Source of the DNA: Bacteroidales bacterium
GTDB taxonomy: Bacteria; Bacteroidota; Bacteroidia; Bacteroidales; JAFGXI01
Length of the DNA: 6,903 nucleotides
Assembly (NCBI GenBank): GCA_026985625.1
Contig: JALSQC010000391.1
Coordinates: forward strand, 1-6,903
Direction of reading: 5' to 3'
The notes beneath the pieces were generated by a model. That model saw only the letters and a program-made list of their open reading frames with translations, was not told the origin of the DNA and searched no databases. Positions 6,350 to 6,903 of this stretch are shown here, piece by piece (position 1 is the first letter of the stretch; each line of letters opens with the position of its first letter). Both the position numbers and the translations under genes were made by a program.

Positions 6350-6376
6350 CCCGATACTTATGTTTCGGGTTTTTTT
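6350..6376 (+). terminator. Intrinsic terminator after the unassigned two-gene unit
   Basis: CCCGATAC (6350-6357) pairs with GTTTCGGG (6362-6369) across a four-base TTAT loop, with one T-T mismatch; the base of the stem is five pairs, CCCGA with TCGGG. Seven T residues (6370-6376) follow at once. An A-run precedes the stem, so the A and T flanks could extend pairing beyond a T-T mismatch and allow partial termination on the other strand. It is by far the most GC-rich stem in the intergenic DNA. It should end the transcript from 4289-6267 and insulate the gene at 6478. Confidence 0.85.
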
Positions 6377-6477
6377 ATAAAAAAAACTGACAAAAATCAT
6401 ACTTATTCCTAATAAAAATCATTTTTTCGCATAACACTAAGCCGTAATTTTATACTAAAAATAAAAAACAAAAAATT

Positions 6478-6903
6478 ATGGCTGAAATTGCAGAAATAAT
6501 AAATCAACAAATCGAAAAATGCGGAAAATCCCGCAAAACTTTATTACCGATTTTACAAGGAATTGTTCGAGAAAAAAAATATCTCGAAAAATGTGACATG
6601 GTTCAAGTTGCAAAAGCTCTTGACATTTCGTCTGCCGAAGTTTACGGCACAGCATCATTTTATTCGTTTCTCGACACCACAAAACGAGGAAAATACGTAA
6701 TACGTGTTTGTAAATCAATAATTGCCGAAATGAAAGGTAAAAAACACATTATTAAAACATTAGAAAAAATGTTACATATTAAAGTCGGAGAAACTACTAC
6801 AGATAACAAATTTACATTGCTCGAGACTAACGACATAGGTTGGAGCGATCACGAACCATCGATGTTAATAAACGGAAAACCATATACCGACTTAACACCG
6901 GCA
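6478..6903 (+). CDS. nuoE: NuoE/HndA-family thioredoxin-fold subunit lacking three of four [2Fe-2S] ligands (C-terminus cut by window edge)
   Basis: This family forms the 24-kDa subunit of complex I and of NAD(P)-linked [FeFe] hydrogenases (HndA/HydC), normally holding one [2Fe-2S] cluster beside the flavin subunit NuoF/HydB. The 142 visible residues cover nearly the whole usual length of about 160. The helical N-terminal part matches well: SRKTLLPILQGIV (18-30), VAKALDISSAEVYGTASFYS (44-63), RGKYVIRVC (70-78). The thioredoxin-like part has VGETTTDNKFTL (103-114), DIGW (119-122) and INGKPYTDLTP (131-141), close to the HndA pattern. Ligands normally occupy C-x4-C and C-x3-C. Here C78 remains, but the other three positions are A83, D119 and S123, so a normal cluster cannot form. 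The frame is intact, so this is not simple decay. The start at 6478 is the natural ATG; a weak -7-like TAATTTTA lies at 6445-6452. Flavin and hydrogenase subunits may follow outside the window; a structural or flavin-docking role is inferred. Confidence 0.9.
   Translation, partial: MAEIAEIINQQIEKCGKSRKTLLPILQGIVREKKYLEKCDMVQVAKALDISSAEVYGTASFYSFLDTTKRGKYVIRVCKSIIAEMKGKKHIIKTLEKMLHIKVGETTTDNKFTLLETNDIGWSDHEPSMLINGKPYTDLTPA

Noticed and set aside
6476..6718. Open minus-strand frame of 80 codons
   Set aside because: Antisense to the clearly identified NuoE-like gene.

Overview
The window looks like a chromosomal piece of a very AT-rich member of the Bacteroidota, probably an anaerobe. Four things point that way. 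The PurH N-terminus is of the Bacteroidota type. The 994-residue gene has the GH3-plus-serine-hydrolase architecture found in that phylum. Start codons lack Shine-Dalgarno sites and follow A/T-rich leaders, often ending ATT-ATG. Boxes matching the Bacteroidota sigma consensus (TTTG, then TAnnTTTG) lie upstream of two genes. The four complete genes all end in TAA. No sign of genetic-code reassignment, tRNA, rRNA, CRISPR array or insertion sequence was seen.

Layout, left to right. Positions 1-242 (minus) hold the first 80 codons of purH, the last two steps of purine synthesis. A divergent intergenic region follows, then a LuxR/NarL-type response regulator (364-1011, plus) with no kinase beside it. 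It converges on a long minus-strand gene (1045-4029) for a membrane-anchored or exported protein made of a GH3 domain plus a beta-lactamase-like serine hydrolase domain. A hairpin and T-tract separate the two convergent ends. After a second divergent region (4030-4288) comes a tight two-gene plus-strand unit (4289-4945 and 4957-6267) of cytoplasmic-looking proteins I cannot assign to any family. A 3' region with a long inverted repeat and a strong terminator ends that unit. The last gene (6478 to the window end) is a NuoE/HndA-type thioredoxin-fold subunit, cut by the window edge near its C-terminus.

The genes do not form one pathway. The most notable points are two degenerate enzyme domains. 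The NuoE-like protein keeps the family fold signatures but has lost three of its four [2Fe-2S] ligand cysteines. The GH3 domain has lost both its FPGHG loop and the catalytic Asp, while the fused serine hydrolase domain keeps its active-site motifs. The unassigned two-gene unit is the best candidate here for something undescribed, but the sequence alone does not reveal its function.
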